A DNA stretch of 64,000 nt. It comes from Sympetrum striolatum. Lineage: Eukaryota; Arthropoda; Insecta; Odonata; Libellulidae. The stretch lies in NCBI GenBank assembly GCA_947579665.1, contig OX388341.1, positions 124,001-188,000 of the forward strand. Reading direction: 5' to 3'. The position numbers and the translations under genes are program-made. The notes under the pieces are model-generated. The model was not told the origin of the DNA, did no database searches, and saw only the letters and a list, made by a program, of their open reading frames with translations. Positions within the stretch are counted from its first letter, which is position 1. Each line of letters begins with the position of its first letter. Below are positions 22,320 to 33,913 of the stretch, piece after piece.

Positions 22320-23445
22320 ATAATAGATATATATATATATATAGGGGATCAAAAGTTTTACCATGTTCTACAAGTGCCAAAGACTTGAAATTTTTACGAC
22401 GTATTGGCCATAACGTGTAACCTTCAGGAAAAAGCCGACATTGAACCTCGGTGTCATAGGTTCGATTCCAGAAGGCCCCAAAGTCCCGATTTTCTCCATA
22501 AGGATACATGGTGGCAATTTTCAAAATTTTTTAAATAATACCTCCCGGTCAGGTAGAGAATCGAAATTCAAGGAGCTTAGAGATATAGTCAAGAACTATT
22601 ATAAACATTAATGATTACTAATGAGAACGTCCTGGGTTCGACGCTAGGACGATGCAAAAATCCCGCATTTAAAATGCATGGGGATAGTTTTTCATTAATT
22701 TTTTTGATGCACTTACCGGAATGTAAGGAACTTTTCGCTCAGCTAGAAGATATATATTAAGAATTGGTTTCAGAAAAAAATTTCTTAAGCCCGTACTATT
22801 CCTGGGTTCGATCCCAGAGCACATTAACATTTCTCTCATAAGGAATATAAGGGAAAAGTAGGACGTCGTTTGAGGCAGTTGCAGCCAATATTTCTGCTCG
22901 AATTTTCACACATAGTTAGAGATAGTGATCTTCTATTATGTTGCATAGCAAGAATTACCAGAAAGATCCGGGTTCGACGCCGGGTGGCAAATATGTCTCC
23001 CGTTTAAAATACATTGGTTTAGTATTTCATTATTTTTTTGATGCACTTATCGAAATGATAGGAAGTTCGTACTCGGCTGGAAGATTTATGAAAAGAATTG
23101 GTTTTAGAAAAAAAATCAGATAACACCGTACTATTCCTGGGTTCGATGCCAGAGCACATTAGCATTTCTATCATAAGGAATATAAGGGAAACGTAGGACG
23201 TCGTTTGAGGCAGTTGCAGTTAATATTTCTACTTGAATTTTCACACATAGTTACAGATGGTGATCTTCTATGGTTCTGCATAGTAAGTATGACCGGGAAG
23301 ACCTGGGTTCGATGCCAGACGAATAAATTGCAGCGGAAATTAAGAATATTTTCTAACCATTTTTTTTTCTTTTGAGGACTCACTCTATGTGATGCCGACA
23401 AAAAACTTTTGTTATCGATGTGCTTGCAGTATGCAAGCAACATTT
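22320..23445 (-). repeat. Modular unit 8 with divergent modules
   Basis: Starts at end B type 2 near 22347 and ends at the hairpin 23422-23438. Interior modules near 22635, 22808, 22970 and 23140 are a different set (GTTCGACGCTAGGACG, GTTCGATCCCAGAGCAC, GTTCGACGCCGGGTGG), repeated in alternation. The same set recurs in unit 10. Confidence 0.75.
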
Positions 23446-23504
23446 TACTCGTATATATATAAGTATATCCGGAGAAGCGTCTATATATAATAGATATATA
23501 TATA

Positions 23505-24300
23505 TTCATATATATATATATATATATAGAGAGAGGATACAAAGTCACAGGCTAAACCACTAGCGTCAATGGCTTGAAATTTTTACGACATATTGGCCAT
23601 AACGTATAACCTCCAGAAAAATTGCGATATTGAACCTCGATGTCATGGGTTCGATTCCAGAGGGCCTCAAAGTCCCGATTTTTCCCGTTAAAATGCATTG
23701 CTTTGATTTTCGGGAATTAAAAAAAAATACTTTCCGGATAGGTAGCGAATCAAAACTCAAGGATCCTATATATATGAACATGATCTATCGAAAACATAAA
23801 TGAGTTTTACGGAAAATATCCTGGGTTCGATGCTAGGTCGGGGCAAAAATCAGCCGTTAAAATTGCATTGTGGCGATTTTTAAGATTTTTTTTGGACCCT
23901 TTCCCGATGGCATGGAAACTTGAAAATCGAAAGGGAAAGGGTCCAAAAAAAATCTTAAAAATCGCCACAATGCATTTTAAACGGCCAATTTTTGCCTCGA
24001 CCTAGCATCGAACCCAGGATATTTTTAGTAAAACTCATTTATGTTTTCGATAGATCATGACCATATATATCGGCTCCTTGAGTTTTAAGTACCTACCTAT
24101 CCGGCAAGTATTTTTTAAAATATCTCGAAGCAATGCATTTAAACGGGAAAAATCGGGACTTTGGGGCCCTCTGGAACCGAACCTATGACACTGAAGTTCA
24201 AAATCGCAATTTTTTTGGCGGTTAATTGTTATGGCCAATACGCAGTAAAAATTTGAACTCAATCACGCTTGTGGTTTAGGCTGTGAATTTGTATCCTATC
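23505..24300. repeat. Modular unit 9, inverted dimer with two B ends
   Basis: From 23530 to about 23930 it runs minus, then from about 23935 to 24290 plus, with modules e and f mirrored. The centre is a fold-back: TTTTTGGACCCTTTCCCGAT … AAAGGGAAAGGGTCCAAAAA. Both outer ends are type 1. Confidence 0.8.
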
Positions 24301-24334
24301 TATCTATATACCTATCTATATACCTATCTATATA

Positions 24335-25470
24335 TACGAGTAAAATGTAGCTTGCATACTGCAAGCAGATCGACAACACTAATTGCATGACGGCATCATA
24401 TCGGGAAGGCCGTCAAAAGAAAAAAAATGGATTGAAAATATTCTGATTATTCGCTGCAATTTATTCGTCCGGCATCGAACCCGGGTCTTCCTGGTGATAC
24501 TTACTATGCAGCACAATAGAAGATCACCATCTCTAACTATGTGTGAAAATTCAAGCAGAAATATTATCTGCAACTGCCTCAAACAACGTCCTACTTTTCC
24601 CTTATATTTCTTATGAGAGAAATGTTAATGTGCTCTGGCATCGAACCCAGGAATATTACGGTCTTCTGAAAACTGTTTTCTGAAACCAGTTTTAGCCATA
24701 CATCTTCCAGCCAAGCACGAACTTCCTATCATTTCGATAAGTGCATCAAAAAAATAATGAAATACTAACTCTATGTATTTTAAACGGGAGGCATATTTAA
24801 CACCCGGCATCGAACCCGGGTCTTTCTGGTGAAACTTCCTATGCAACATAATAGAAGATATTAATCTTTAACTATGTGCGAAAATTCAAGCAGAAATATT
24901 GGCTGCAACTGCCTCAATCGAAGTCTTACTTTTCCCTTATATTCCTTATGAGAGAAATGTTAATGTGCTCTGGCATCTAACACAGGAATATTACGGTCTT
25001 ATGAAAATTTTTTTCTTAAACCAATTCTCACCTATCACATTCTGGCTAAGCAAGAATTTCCTATTATTTCGAGAAGTGCGTCAAAAAAAATAATGAAAAA
25101 CAGCTCCCATGTATTTTAAAGGGCAGTTCTTTGCATCGTCCTAGCATCGAACCTAGGATATTTTTTGTGAAAGTCATTGATGTTTTCGAAAGTCCAAGAC
25201 CATAAGTATAGGCACCTTGAGTTTTATTTCTCTACCTATCCGGAAAGTATTTTTTAAAAATTCCCGAAAATCACGGCAATGCATTTAAACGGGAAAAATC
25301 GGGACTTTGGGGCCCTCTGGAATCGAACCTATGACACTGAGGATCAAAGTCGCTTTTTTCCTGAGGGTTTCACGTTATGGCCAATACGTCATAAAAATTT
25401 CAAGGCAATGACGCTTGTAGTTTAGCCTGTGAATTTGTATCCTATCTATATAGCTATATATATGAATGAA
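24335..25470 (+). repeat. Modular unit 10 with divergent modules
   Basis: Hairpin at 24350-24366 and end B type 1 near 25420. It carries the alternative module set seen in unit 8 in mirror orientation (GGCATCGAACCCAGGAATATT near 24637). Confidence 0.75.
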
Positions 25471-25519
25471 TCCGGAGAAGCATCTATATATAATAGATGA
25501 ATGAATCCGGAGAAGCATC

Positions 25520-26600
25520 TATATATCTATTACGAGTAAAATGTAGCTTGCATACTGCAAGCAGATCGGCAATCCTTATTTCATATCGGCATCATATCGG
25601 GAAGGTCCTCAAAAGAAAAAAAAAAGGATTGAAATTTTTCTTAAAATTCGCTGAAATTTCATCGTCTGACATCGAACCCGGGTCTTACTGGTGAACTTAC
25701 TATGTAGCATAATAGAAGATCACCATCTCTAACTATGTGTGAAAATGCAAGCAGAAATATTGGCTGCAACTGCCTCAAAAAACCTTCTACTTTTCACGAA
25801 ATTAAATGGCTCTCTGGATTCGAACCAAGGACGATTTGGGAAATCATAAACATTATTTTGAAATGTATCTATGGTTTCTACCTACATGCCAAATTTTAAG
25901 TTTCTATATTGTTGGGAAAGGGTTCAAAATAATTATTGAAAATCGGATCAGTTACTGATTGTAGAGACGCCTGGTGTCGAACCCAGGACACATTGACAGC
26001 TGTGAATGCACAGTTTGATTTGTATGGACTTGATCTTTGTACGTGCAAAGTTTGAAGTCATTATCGTGCCGGGAAGTACCTAAAATTTGTTTCCGTTATC
26101 TCCATAAGAAATGCATTGAGGAATGTAAATGGCTCTCTGGGATCAAACCAAGGACCATCAGCGAATATGTAAAATTTGATTATGAAATCTATTAATGATC
26201 TCCAACTCCATTCCGAATTTCAAGTTTCCATGCCATCGGGAAGGGGTCCAAGAAAAATCTTAAATATCGCCACAATGCATTTTAAACGGCCGACTTTTGC
26301 CCCGACCTAGCATCGAACCAAGGGTAGTATTCGTAGATGTCTTTATGCTTTCCTTTAGATATGCACGGCATCTAGTGATCCCTTGAATTTTAAATCTCTC
26401 CTTCTCCGGGAAGTGCCTCAAAAAAATTTTCGAAAATCCCCGCCATGTATTCTTATGGACTAAATCGCGACATGCACCCATGACACCGAGGTTCAAAGTC
26501 GGCTTTTTCCTGGAGGTTACAGGTTATTGCCAATACGTCGTAAAAATTTCAAGTCGTTGGCACTTGTGGAACATGGTTAGACTTTTGATCCCCTATATAT
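25520..26600 (+). repeat. Modular unit 11 (end B type 2)
   Basis: Hairpin at 25546-25562. Ends with GGTTAGACTTTTGATCCCC near 26575. Module f has lost its T-arm motif: the text runs from AATCGCGAC straight to a partial ACCCATGACACC. Confidence 0.75.
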
Positions 26601-26604
26601 ATCT

Positions 26605-27700
26605 ATTACGAGTAAAATGTAGCTTGCACACTGCAAGCAGATCGACAACACTAATTTCATGTCGGCATCATATCGGGACGGCCCTCAAAAGAAAAAAAAA
26701 GGGATTGAAAATTTTCTTAAAATTCGCTGCAAATTAATCGTCTGGCATCGAACCAAGGCCTTCCTGGTGAACCTACTATGAAGCACAACAGAAAATCAAC
26801 ATCTCTAACTGTGTGTGAAAATTCAAGCAGAAATATTGGCTCCAACTGTTTCAAACGACGTCCTACTTTTCAATAATGTAAATGGCTCTCTGGATTCGAA
26901 CCAAGGACGATCTAGGAAATCTAAAACATGTTTTTGAAATGTATCTATGTTCTCTATCTATTTGCCTAATTTCTTGTTTAAATATTATTGGGAAGGGGTT
27001 TAAATTTATTCTTAAAAATCGGTTAATTTACTGATTGTAGAGACGCCTGGTGTCGAACCCAGGAAATATTGGTAGCTGTGAATATACAGTATGTTTTATT
27101 AAGACTTCATCTTATTTCATACAAAGTTTGAAGTTGATATCATGCCGGGAGGTGCCTAAAACCTTTTTCTGTTATCTCCATAAGAAATGCATTGAGTAAT
27201 GTAAATGGCTCTCTGGGATCGAACCAAGGACCATCAGCGAATATGTAAAATTTGATTATGAAATATATTTATGATATCTAAACCCATGCCGAATTTCAAG
27301 TTTGCATGCCATCGGGCAGGGGTCCAAAAAAAATCTTAAAAATCGCCACAATGCATTTTAAACGGCCGATTTTTGCCTCGACATAGCATCGAACCCAGGA
27401 TATTTTCAGTAAAACTCATTTATGTTTTCGATAGACCATGACCATATATATAGGCTCCTTGAGTTTTGTTTCTCTACCTATCCGTCAAGTATTTTTTAAA
27501 AACTATCGAAAATCAAAGCAATGCATTTAAACGGGAAAAATCGGGACTTTGGGGCCCTCTGGAATCGAACCTATGACACTGAGGTTTAAAATCACATTTT
27601 TTCTGGCGGTTACACGTTATGGCCAATACGTCGTAAAAATTTCAAGCATATCACGCTTGTGGTTTAGGCTGTGAATTAGTATCCTATCTATCTATCTATC
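26605..27700 (+). repeat. Modular unit 12 (end B type 1)
   Basis: Hairpin variant at 26622-26638 (GCTTGCACACTGCAAGC). Six modules and GGTTTAGGCTGTGAATTAG near 27661. Confidence 0.8.
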
Positions 27701-27794
27701 TAGGTATATACATGAATGAATCCGGAGAAGCATCTATATATAATAGATATATAGATGCTTCTCCGGATTCATTCATATATATAGCCATATAGCT

Positions 27795-28290
27795 ATATAG
27801 CTATACGAGTAAAATGTAGCTTGCATACTGCAAGCAAATTGACAACACTAATTTCATGTCGGCATCATATCGGGGCGGTCCTCCATAGAAATAAAAAGGA
27901 TTGAAATTTTTCTTAAAATTCGCTTAAATTTCATCATCTGGCATCAAACCCGGGTCTTACTGGTGAACTTTTTATGCAGCACAATAGAAGATGTCTTTAT
28001 GGTTTCCTTTAGATATGCACGACATCTAACGATCCCTCGAATTTCAACTCTCTCCTTTTCCGGGAAGTGCTCCAAAAAAATTTTCGAAAATCCCCGCCAT
28101 GTATTCTTATGGACAAAATCACGACTTTGGGGCCATCTGGAATCGAACCCATGACACCGAGGTTCAAAGTCGGATTTATTCTGGAGGTTACTCGTTACGG
28201 CCAATACGTCGTAAAAATTTCAAGTCAGTGTTACTTCGGGTACATGGTTAGAATTTTGATCCCTAATGAATGAATGAATGAATGAGTGTA
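27795..28290 (+). repeat. Modular unit 13, internally deleted
   Basis: Hairpin at 27819-27835 and module a are followed directly at about 27990 by the end of module e, module f and end B type 2 near 28240. A (GAAT)n run lies at 28263-28288. Confidence 0.75.
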
Positions 28291-28319
28291 TATATATCTA
28301 GGTATATCCGGAGAAGCGT

Positions 28320-29115
28320 CTATATATAATAGATATATAGGGGATCAAAAGTTTAAGCATGTTCCACAAATGCCAACGACTTGAAATTTTGACTTGAAGA
28401 TTTTTTTAGGATCCTTTCCCGATCACATGGATACTTGAAACTCAGCACGTGGATAGATATCACAAATATATTTCATAATAAAATTTTACATGCCCGCTGA
28501 TGGTCCTTGGTTCGATCCCAGAGGGAGATTTTCACTTCTCAATGTATTTCTTACGGAGATAACGGAAACAAAATTAAGGTACTTTCCGGCATGCTATCGC
28601 CTTCAAACTTTGCATGATAGAAGAGCCTGTCCTTACAAATCAAACTTTCCATCAAAGCATACAATATTTCCTGGGTTCGACACCAGGTGTCTCTGCAATC
28701 AGAAGTTGATCCGATTTTAAGGAATTATTTTGAAACCTTTCCCAGTAATATAGAAACTTGAAATTCGGCATTTAAATAGAGATCATAAATAACTTTTAGA
28801 AACATGTTTTTGATTTCCAAGATCGTCCTTGGTTCGAATCCAGAGAGCCATATACATTCGTGAAAATTAGAACATCTTTTGAGGCAGTTGTAGCCAATTG
28901 CTTGAATTTTCACACATAGTTTGAGATGGTGATCTTCTGTTGTGCTGCATAGTAAGTTCACAGTAAAGACCCGGGTTCGATGCCAGACGATGAAATGTCA
29001 GCGAATTTTAAGAAAAATTTCAATCCTTTATTTTTCTTATGAGGACCGTCCAGATATGATGCCGATATGAAATTAGTATTGCTGATCTGCTTGCAGTATG
29101 CAAGCTATATTTTAC
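28320..29115 (-). repeat. Modular unit 14, internally deleted, abutting BEL gag
   Basis: End B type 2 near 28341, modules d-a, hairpin at 29089-29105. The right edge, at about 29115, cuts into the BEL/Pao gag frame. Confidence 0.75.
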
Positions 29116-29117
29116 TC

Positions 29118-29580
29118 CTATGTCATAGAATTGCTTGAATGATTCCAACTGGCCGTCGAACACAGGAATATTTATCTTAGGTAATCGCAGCGATTGAGCA
29201 GTGGTGGGATACTCATTTGATTGGGGAGAAGGGGATTTAGATAAGACTCGACTTGCAACCGACATAGTTAAATGGAACCTGGATTCCACTTCTTCCTCAA
29301 CCGATAATTTAGCCTCATCGATTTCTAAATCAGCATCAATCATCAACACGTGGATTTCATCTGTTAACTGAACGAAAGTTTTATAATCGTCATCGAGTGA
29401 TGAAATTCGACTAGAAAATTCTGCTAATTGATCCGCGTTGGTCTGCACTTGAAAAGCACTAGCTAGAACGTAAGTTCGCTCTATCCTCCGATATTCGGCG
29501 TCAAGCCTAACCTTCGTGAGCTTAAGCGTCCGCGCTACACGTGCCTCCGGCTGGGTATTTCCCTTCTGATCTCCCGGCAT
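29118..29580 (-). pseudogene. BEL/Pao retrotransposon gag, 5' part
   Basis: The minus-strand frame starts at an ATG (29580-29578) and encodes the start of a BEL/Pao gag protein, which forms the intracellular particle of these LTR elements. The first ~130 residues are charged and coiled-coil-like (TLKLTKVRLDAEYRRIER). LPKINIPVFDGQLESFKQFY then marks the beginning of the conserved region known as DUF1759. The frame is cut by modular repeat unit 14 at about 29115, and the residues that follow in the open frame belong to that repeat. The rest of gag and all of pol are absent. A 165-bp LTR lies upstream at 29885-30049, the expected place for the 5' LTR. Confidence 0.8.
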
Positions 29581-29884
29581 TATAACTAACTATACCTGCA
29601 ATTACCTTTTAAAAATAGCGTAAAACAGATAATTCTACCAAAGATACATGATAAAAAAACCAAAGATATATAGAGTGCGTTTAACTGCTTCCAAACATAC
29701 TTAATACAGGTAAAGATACTGGCCTTAATCCGGCCCGAAGGACCATAAAAATGGTAACGCAAAATGGACTGTATGAAAATTAAAATAAGAAAGTTAAATA
29801 AAATAATGTAAAGTTTTGGAGGCAGACTGAGGGCACTCACCTGATAGATACAGTAAACGTGTTCGCTTCCTGGAGACACTCTTT

Positions 29885-30049
29885 TGTTGGGGATCCCCTA
29901 GATAATTATAGATGAAGCATGCCAAAGGCCAACTGACCCGCGACTCGCTGTCCCGCGACTCCGCGGAGAGGAAAAAAATAAAAGAAAGCGACAGCCCCCC
30001 CAGCCTGTCCTCTAGAGGCGGTCCTCCATATTTATTTAACTACGTAACA
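29885..30049 (-). mobile_element. Putative 5' LTR of the BEL/Pao element
   Basis: Read on the minus strand the segment starts TGTTACGTAG and ends GGGGATCCCCAACA, giving the TGTT…AACA termini usual for LTRs. It lies about 300 bp upstream of the gag ATG. The 3' LTR is not in the window, so the boundaries are inferred. Confidence 0.5.
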
Positions 30050-30054
30050 ATTAT

Positions 30055-30735
30055 GAAGGTCTGACAGTTTGTCAAAGATAATTTTAAAATTTGACATTTA
30101 CTTAGAAGAGTAAACTTCTCCAAGTATTGCTTTTTTATATGTAAGGCTTAAAAAGCTTTTTAACATCCAAGTAAGGCTTTTTTACATCCATATTATCATT
30201 CTGTCATTGATTCCATAAGGGCTCCAATAGTATCACAAACAAATTATCTCCTGAGAAATAAAGGGATAAGGAAGTATCAGTGGTATTCTTTACTCAATGT
30301 TAGTGCTAATATCAATTTTGATAAATTAACTCAGAGATGAAGGATAAAACTGAAAAAATTGTGCCTTACACATTTTTCATCTGATACGCTGTGCAGATTA
30401 AATAAAATAGTAGTTTATTATATCTGCAAACTGATCCCAGAGCTATTTTCATCACATATATATACCTTTTAAACCACCTATCCTTGAAGAATCTTGAGTA
30501 TTACAAATTTATAGAATGGGAATATTCCTTCGAAGGAAGAGGAGCGAGTAAAACAGTTTAGAGGATCTCTTCAAATATAGCACATCACTACTACACATAG
30601 ACCTAGAGGCCGCAACGACCTTTGTGAAGGTGGAAGACTGTGGAAACCAGTATTTCCTCACTATATACCCCTATCTATTACAGTTTCAATATGAAGAATA
30701 TGCATATCACTCCAAGGTATACCATTCGTTCGTCA
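30055..30735. other. No recognised feature
   Basis: AT-rich sequence between the BEL LTR and the LINE. The first residues of the open frame ending at 31127 (before about 30741) do not resemble a reverse transcriptase. Confidence 0.4.
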
Positions 30736-30740
30736 TTCAA

Positions 30741-32101
30741 ACACTGGCGAATGAGCTTGCTCCCCTTCTTTTCGTATTCTATAGGAAAGCCTTGGACGAA
30801 GGCGTTGTACCAATGTCGTGGAGGAGAGCGCATATCACTCCGATTCCTAAGAAAGGACGTTCCTCGAAACCTGAAGATTACCGTCCGATATCTTTAACGT
30901 CAATATTTTGTAAGACTATCGAGCACATTATAGCGAGTTCAATAATGCGTTTCCTAAGTGACAAGGGTGCAATTAGTCAATGTCAACACGGTTTCCGTAA
31001 AGGTAGGTCATGTGATACCCAGTTAGCCTTTTTTCTCTACGATGTAGTTAGAGCAGCTGATAAGGGTATAAGAACAGACGCCATATTTCTATATTTCAGA
31101 AAAGCTTCGATCGAGTATCGCATGTAAAATTAATTCATAAGTTGACGGCTTACGGTATTAACGGAAAAGTTGTTGAGTGGATTAAGTCGTTTCTCGGGGA
31201 AAGATCGCAGCGAGTTGCGTTGGACGGAATTTTATCTGATGAGGTTCGCGTCACATCCGGTGTACCACAAGGAAGTGTATTAGGACCAATTTTGTTTCTG
31301 ATATATATTAACGATGTTATGGATAATTTTAAATGCAAGGTTAGGTTATTCGCTGATGATACTGTTGTGTATAGGGAGATCGTAACTGAAGATGTCATTG
31401 GTAGTTTGCAGAACGATCTGAATATGATTTCGGGTTGGTGTAGCGATTGGCAGCTCGAGCTGAATGTAAAGAAGTGCGTTACCATGACTTTCACGCGATC
31501 CACTAACTTTACCTGCGTACCGTACAGAATTTCAGGAAATCCCTTGGAGCTCGTGATGCATCATAAATATCTAGGAATTACGGTCAGCAGTAATATTTCC
31601 TTCAAAGAGCATATTCGAGGCGTAGTAGGAAAGGCGAATAGAATGCAAAGGTTAGCCAGCAGAATTCTTAGGGGATGTTCACCGAGAGTAAAAGAAATAG
31701 CGTACTTTTCCCTAATTCGACCTCTACTTGAGTATTGCTGTGCGGTTTGGGATCCTCACGAAGTAGGATTAATTTCCGATCTCGAGATGGTTCAACGTAG
31801 AGCAGCCAGGTTCGTCAAGGGAGATTTTTGATTCGACAGCAGTGTTTCGGCTATGATAGAATCCCTCGGTTGGAACTCTCTTAGTGATAGAAGACGTGAA
31901 TATCGACGGAAGGTTTTTGATAAATTTATCTCTACCGATTTCGGGGAGGAGATAACTGATATTGTCATCCCAGTTATATTCCTACGCGACCTTCGAGAGA
32001 AAACAAAAAAGCGAAACAGGGAAGTAGTTGCCAGGACGGATAGCTACTTTTGGTCATTTTTTCCGCGAAGTATTAGAGAAGCTAATAGCTCTCCAGATTA
32101 G
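30741..32101 (+). pseudogene. LINE reverse transcriptase, 5'-truncated (Jockey-like)
   Basis: The longest RT in the window, in three consecutive frames. Frame 1 (30741-31125) has LANELAPLLFVFYRKALDEG, the PIPKKG…EDYRPISLTSIFCKTIE block and QHGFRKGRSCDTQL. It breaks inside motif A, where FDF is damaged. Frame 2 (31142-31831) has SGVPQGSVLGPILFLIYIND, the catalytic FADD box in RLFADDTVVY, LELNVKKC, HKYLGITVSSNISF and LLEYCCAVWDPHE. After a stop, frame 3 (31853-32101) ends in FFPRSIREA. The enzyme primes reverse transcription at the target site. Endonuclease and ORF1 are missing. The 3' UTR hairpin at 32121-32160 and a short TAAATG tail confirm that the 3' end is original. Confidence 0.9.
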
Positions 32102-32120
32102 ATAGGTATTTTGGTGTCTT

Positions 32121-32176
32121 ACACCCCCTGCCACGCGCCGCTGGCGGATTGCAGGGTTTAAATGTAAATGTAAACT
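32121..32176 (+). other. LINE 3' double-stem hairpin and (TAAATG)n tail
   Basis: CCCTGC (32126-32131) pairs with GCAGGG (32151-32156). The inner CGCC (32136-32139) pairs with GGCG (32143-32146) around a GCT loop. TTTAAATGTAAATGTAAA follows. The same architecture occurs in two other LINE copies (36260-36295 and 62569-62600). Confidence 0.8.
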
Positions 32177-32179
32177 TGT

Positions 32180-33680
32180 TTGTCAGATTCATTTGTGTCC
32201 TCGAATGTCAATTTACTGATTTCTTAAGCTTCCCCAACCATAAAAAGATACCTAACAACTTCTTTGCCATCAAGTTTGAGCCATTCATAGTTATTGCAGA
32301 AGGATAATTCTCCAATATTCTACACTCAGAGTAAACATTTCTAAAGCAAGTAGGGATTTAAGAGTAATCAACTTCAGAGGTCTTACCCTCATTCCTCAAT
32401 TCTTCTGCTCCTAAATTTTATTTTCCCATGTTTTGAAGCAATTTTGAAAATGAATTAATGCATCGTAGAATTCATTTCACTACAGCCATGAAATCTTAAA
32501 ACGCTATTATTGAAGCGTGAGTGCACTTTTAATATAACACCCAAAGCAGATCATCTGAAGACTGGGAAAAAGAAAACATCTACTCGAGTTTAAGGTTTTC
32601 AGCAAACACATTTATTTCAAAGGGTAGTCCCTCAAGCTTGGCATCAGTACAAACAAAAGAACAACAGAAAAAAACATCTTATTAAACTTAACAGAATAAA
32701 ACATGTTGCTTTCACCTCATTTCCAACATGAACAAGACACAAAATAAAAATAGATGTAAGACAATTTTTCAATAAAATCTACGCAAAGACAAATAAAAAA
32801 CATTGAAAATGAGGTACGTATTGAAATCAGTTTGATAAAATGAGAGGACAAAAATGCTGCCTTTAAATTAAAAATTTTATCTTTGATTGCATAAAAATAA
32901 TTTTATAGAGTATTTTTATTATTGATGGTAAGAATTGGGCAGGTTTACACATGGTCGATTGAATAACTGAAAACTTGACTTACATATAGAGCTGGCAAGT
33001 AAGTTGTAGTCCTACAAGATTCATATTCATATGATACTCACTGCCTCAAAAGCATTTTCAGTCCAGTACAAAGTATCTAAATGTGTCATGCATGGGAGAG
33101 AAGCCCTAAAAAATTGAAAAATATATAATTTTAAAAACTGTGAAGTAAACCTCAGGAAAAAGGTCAAATGAGCACCCCCATCATTCTAGAATTAAAGAAT
33201 CAAGTGGGCCCTCCTAGGTTGGCTGAAGTGGCTAAAGGCAAAAGTAAATGAACAAACATTGATTCAGAGTGAGTGTTTAAGGGATACAAGTAAAACTAAC
33301 ACATATTAGGAATTAGTATCGTTTCAAGTACTAAACCATTACACAAAATGAATAGTAATAAGTCACCAAAAGTCCATCAATAAAGGTTTAGGCCAGGGGT
33401 CTATTAGCAGAATTCACTCTCATTCTTCTTTACATCTGGCTCACTCTTTATGTGTCCACTTCTTATAATTTAAGCAATCCGTCCTTCATTGTCTTTTGAG
33501 TAGGCCTCATTACAGTACAAACATTCTTAATCATCATCTTGTTCTAAACTAAGCTGCCATTACTTTCAAATGATAAAATCTAAGATTTTTGGCCGTCGAA
33601 ACCCCGGTTATACACTCAAATGTTTGAATGAACTATCGATAGCAAATCGATTTTACAAGCACGAAATATGAACTAGAATA
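32180..33680. other. No recognised feature
   Basis: AT-rich sequence, mostly without open frames. Parts could be 3' UTR of a minus-strand gene, but nothing decides this. Confidence 0.4.
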
Positions 33681-33694
33681 CTGAGATATAATCA

Positions 33695-33913
33695 TAATAA
33701 TTCCGTCTTCTTATGGGCGAATTTTAGCCTTTGAACGCCATTCCTCCAATTTAAGCCCTTTTTTATTGTGTTACTTTTTTGCATTTTTATTAATAACACA
33801 CACAACATACACAGACAACCATTCCCTAACCGGAAAAATCCGATTAGCCGGGATTCGAACCCGGGACCGTGAGGCTGGAGCGTTAACGCGCTAGCACTCC
33901 GCCACCACGGCCC
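33695..33913 (-). mobile_element. tRNA-derived SINE with 9-bp target duplication
   Basis: On the minus strand the element opens GGGCCGTGGTGGCGGAGTGC and contains GGTCCCGGGTTCGAATCCCGG, a Leu/Ser-like tRNA head with a perfect T-arm. A unique body and an AT-rich tail follow. ATATAATCA flanks it at 33686-33694 and 33914-33922. No paired acceptor stem is seen, so it is not a functional tRNA. Confidence 0.65.

Larger units (their letters stand above)
15340..29115. repeat. Cluster of modular ~1.1-kb repeat units with T-arm/B-box motifs
   Basis: Roughly 14 units (some partial, two of them forming an inverted dimer) follow one another in both orientations. A full unit has end A (ACGAGTAAAATGTA then GCTTGCATACTGCAAGC), six diverged modules and end B. 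Modules a-f each contain TCGAAC inside a short inverted repeat. In the first unit these lie at 15481, 15630, 15786, 15952, 16122 (here TAGAAC) and 16297, so spacing grows from 149 to 175 bp. Modules share a skeleton (CGGGAAG, AAAAATC, CAATGCATT, then the motif), so they probably arose from one ancestral monomer. Junctions are TA-rich and often contain ATCTATTATATATAGATGC and TTCTCCGGATTCATTC. No protein is encoded; open frames here are chance. Confidence 0.9.

Noticed and set aside
15218..28961. Dozens of 60-125-codon open frames across the repeat cluster
   Set aside because: They recur because the modules recur, lie on both strands, cross unit borders and show no domain or codon signal. They are shadows of the repeat.
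15340..29115. CRISPR-like array of regularly spaced short motifs
   Set aside because: The repeated core is about 10-20 bp and degenerate, the 'spacers' are homologous to each other, and the setting is eukaryotic.
32580..33560. 3' UTR of a host gene on the minus strand
   Set aside because: Composition would allow it, but no terminal exon, splice site or convincing polyadenylation context was found.
33842..33913. Functional Leu/Ser tRNA gene
   Set aside because: The 5' and 3' ends do not pair as an acceptor stem, and the sequence continues into a SINE-like body with a target duplication.
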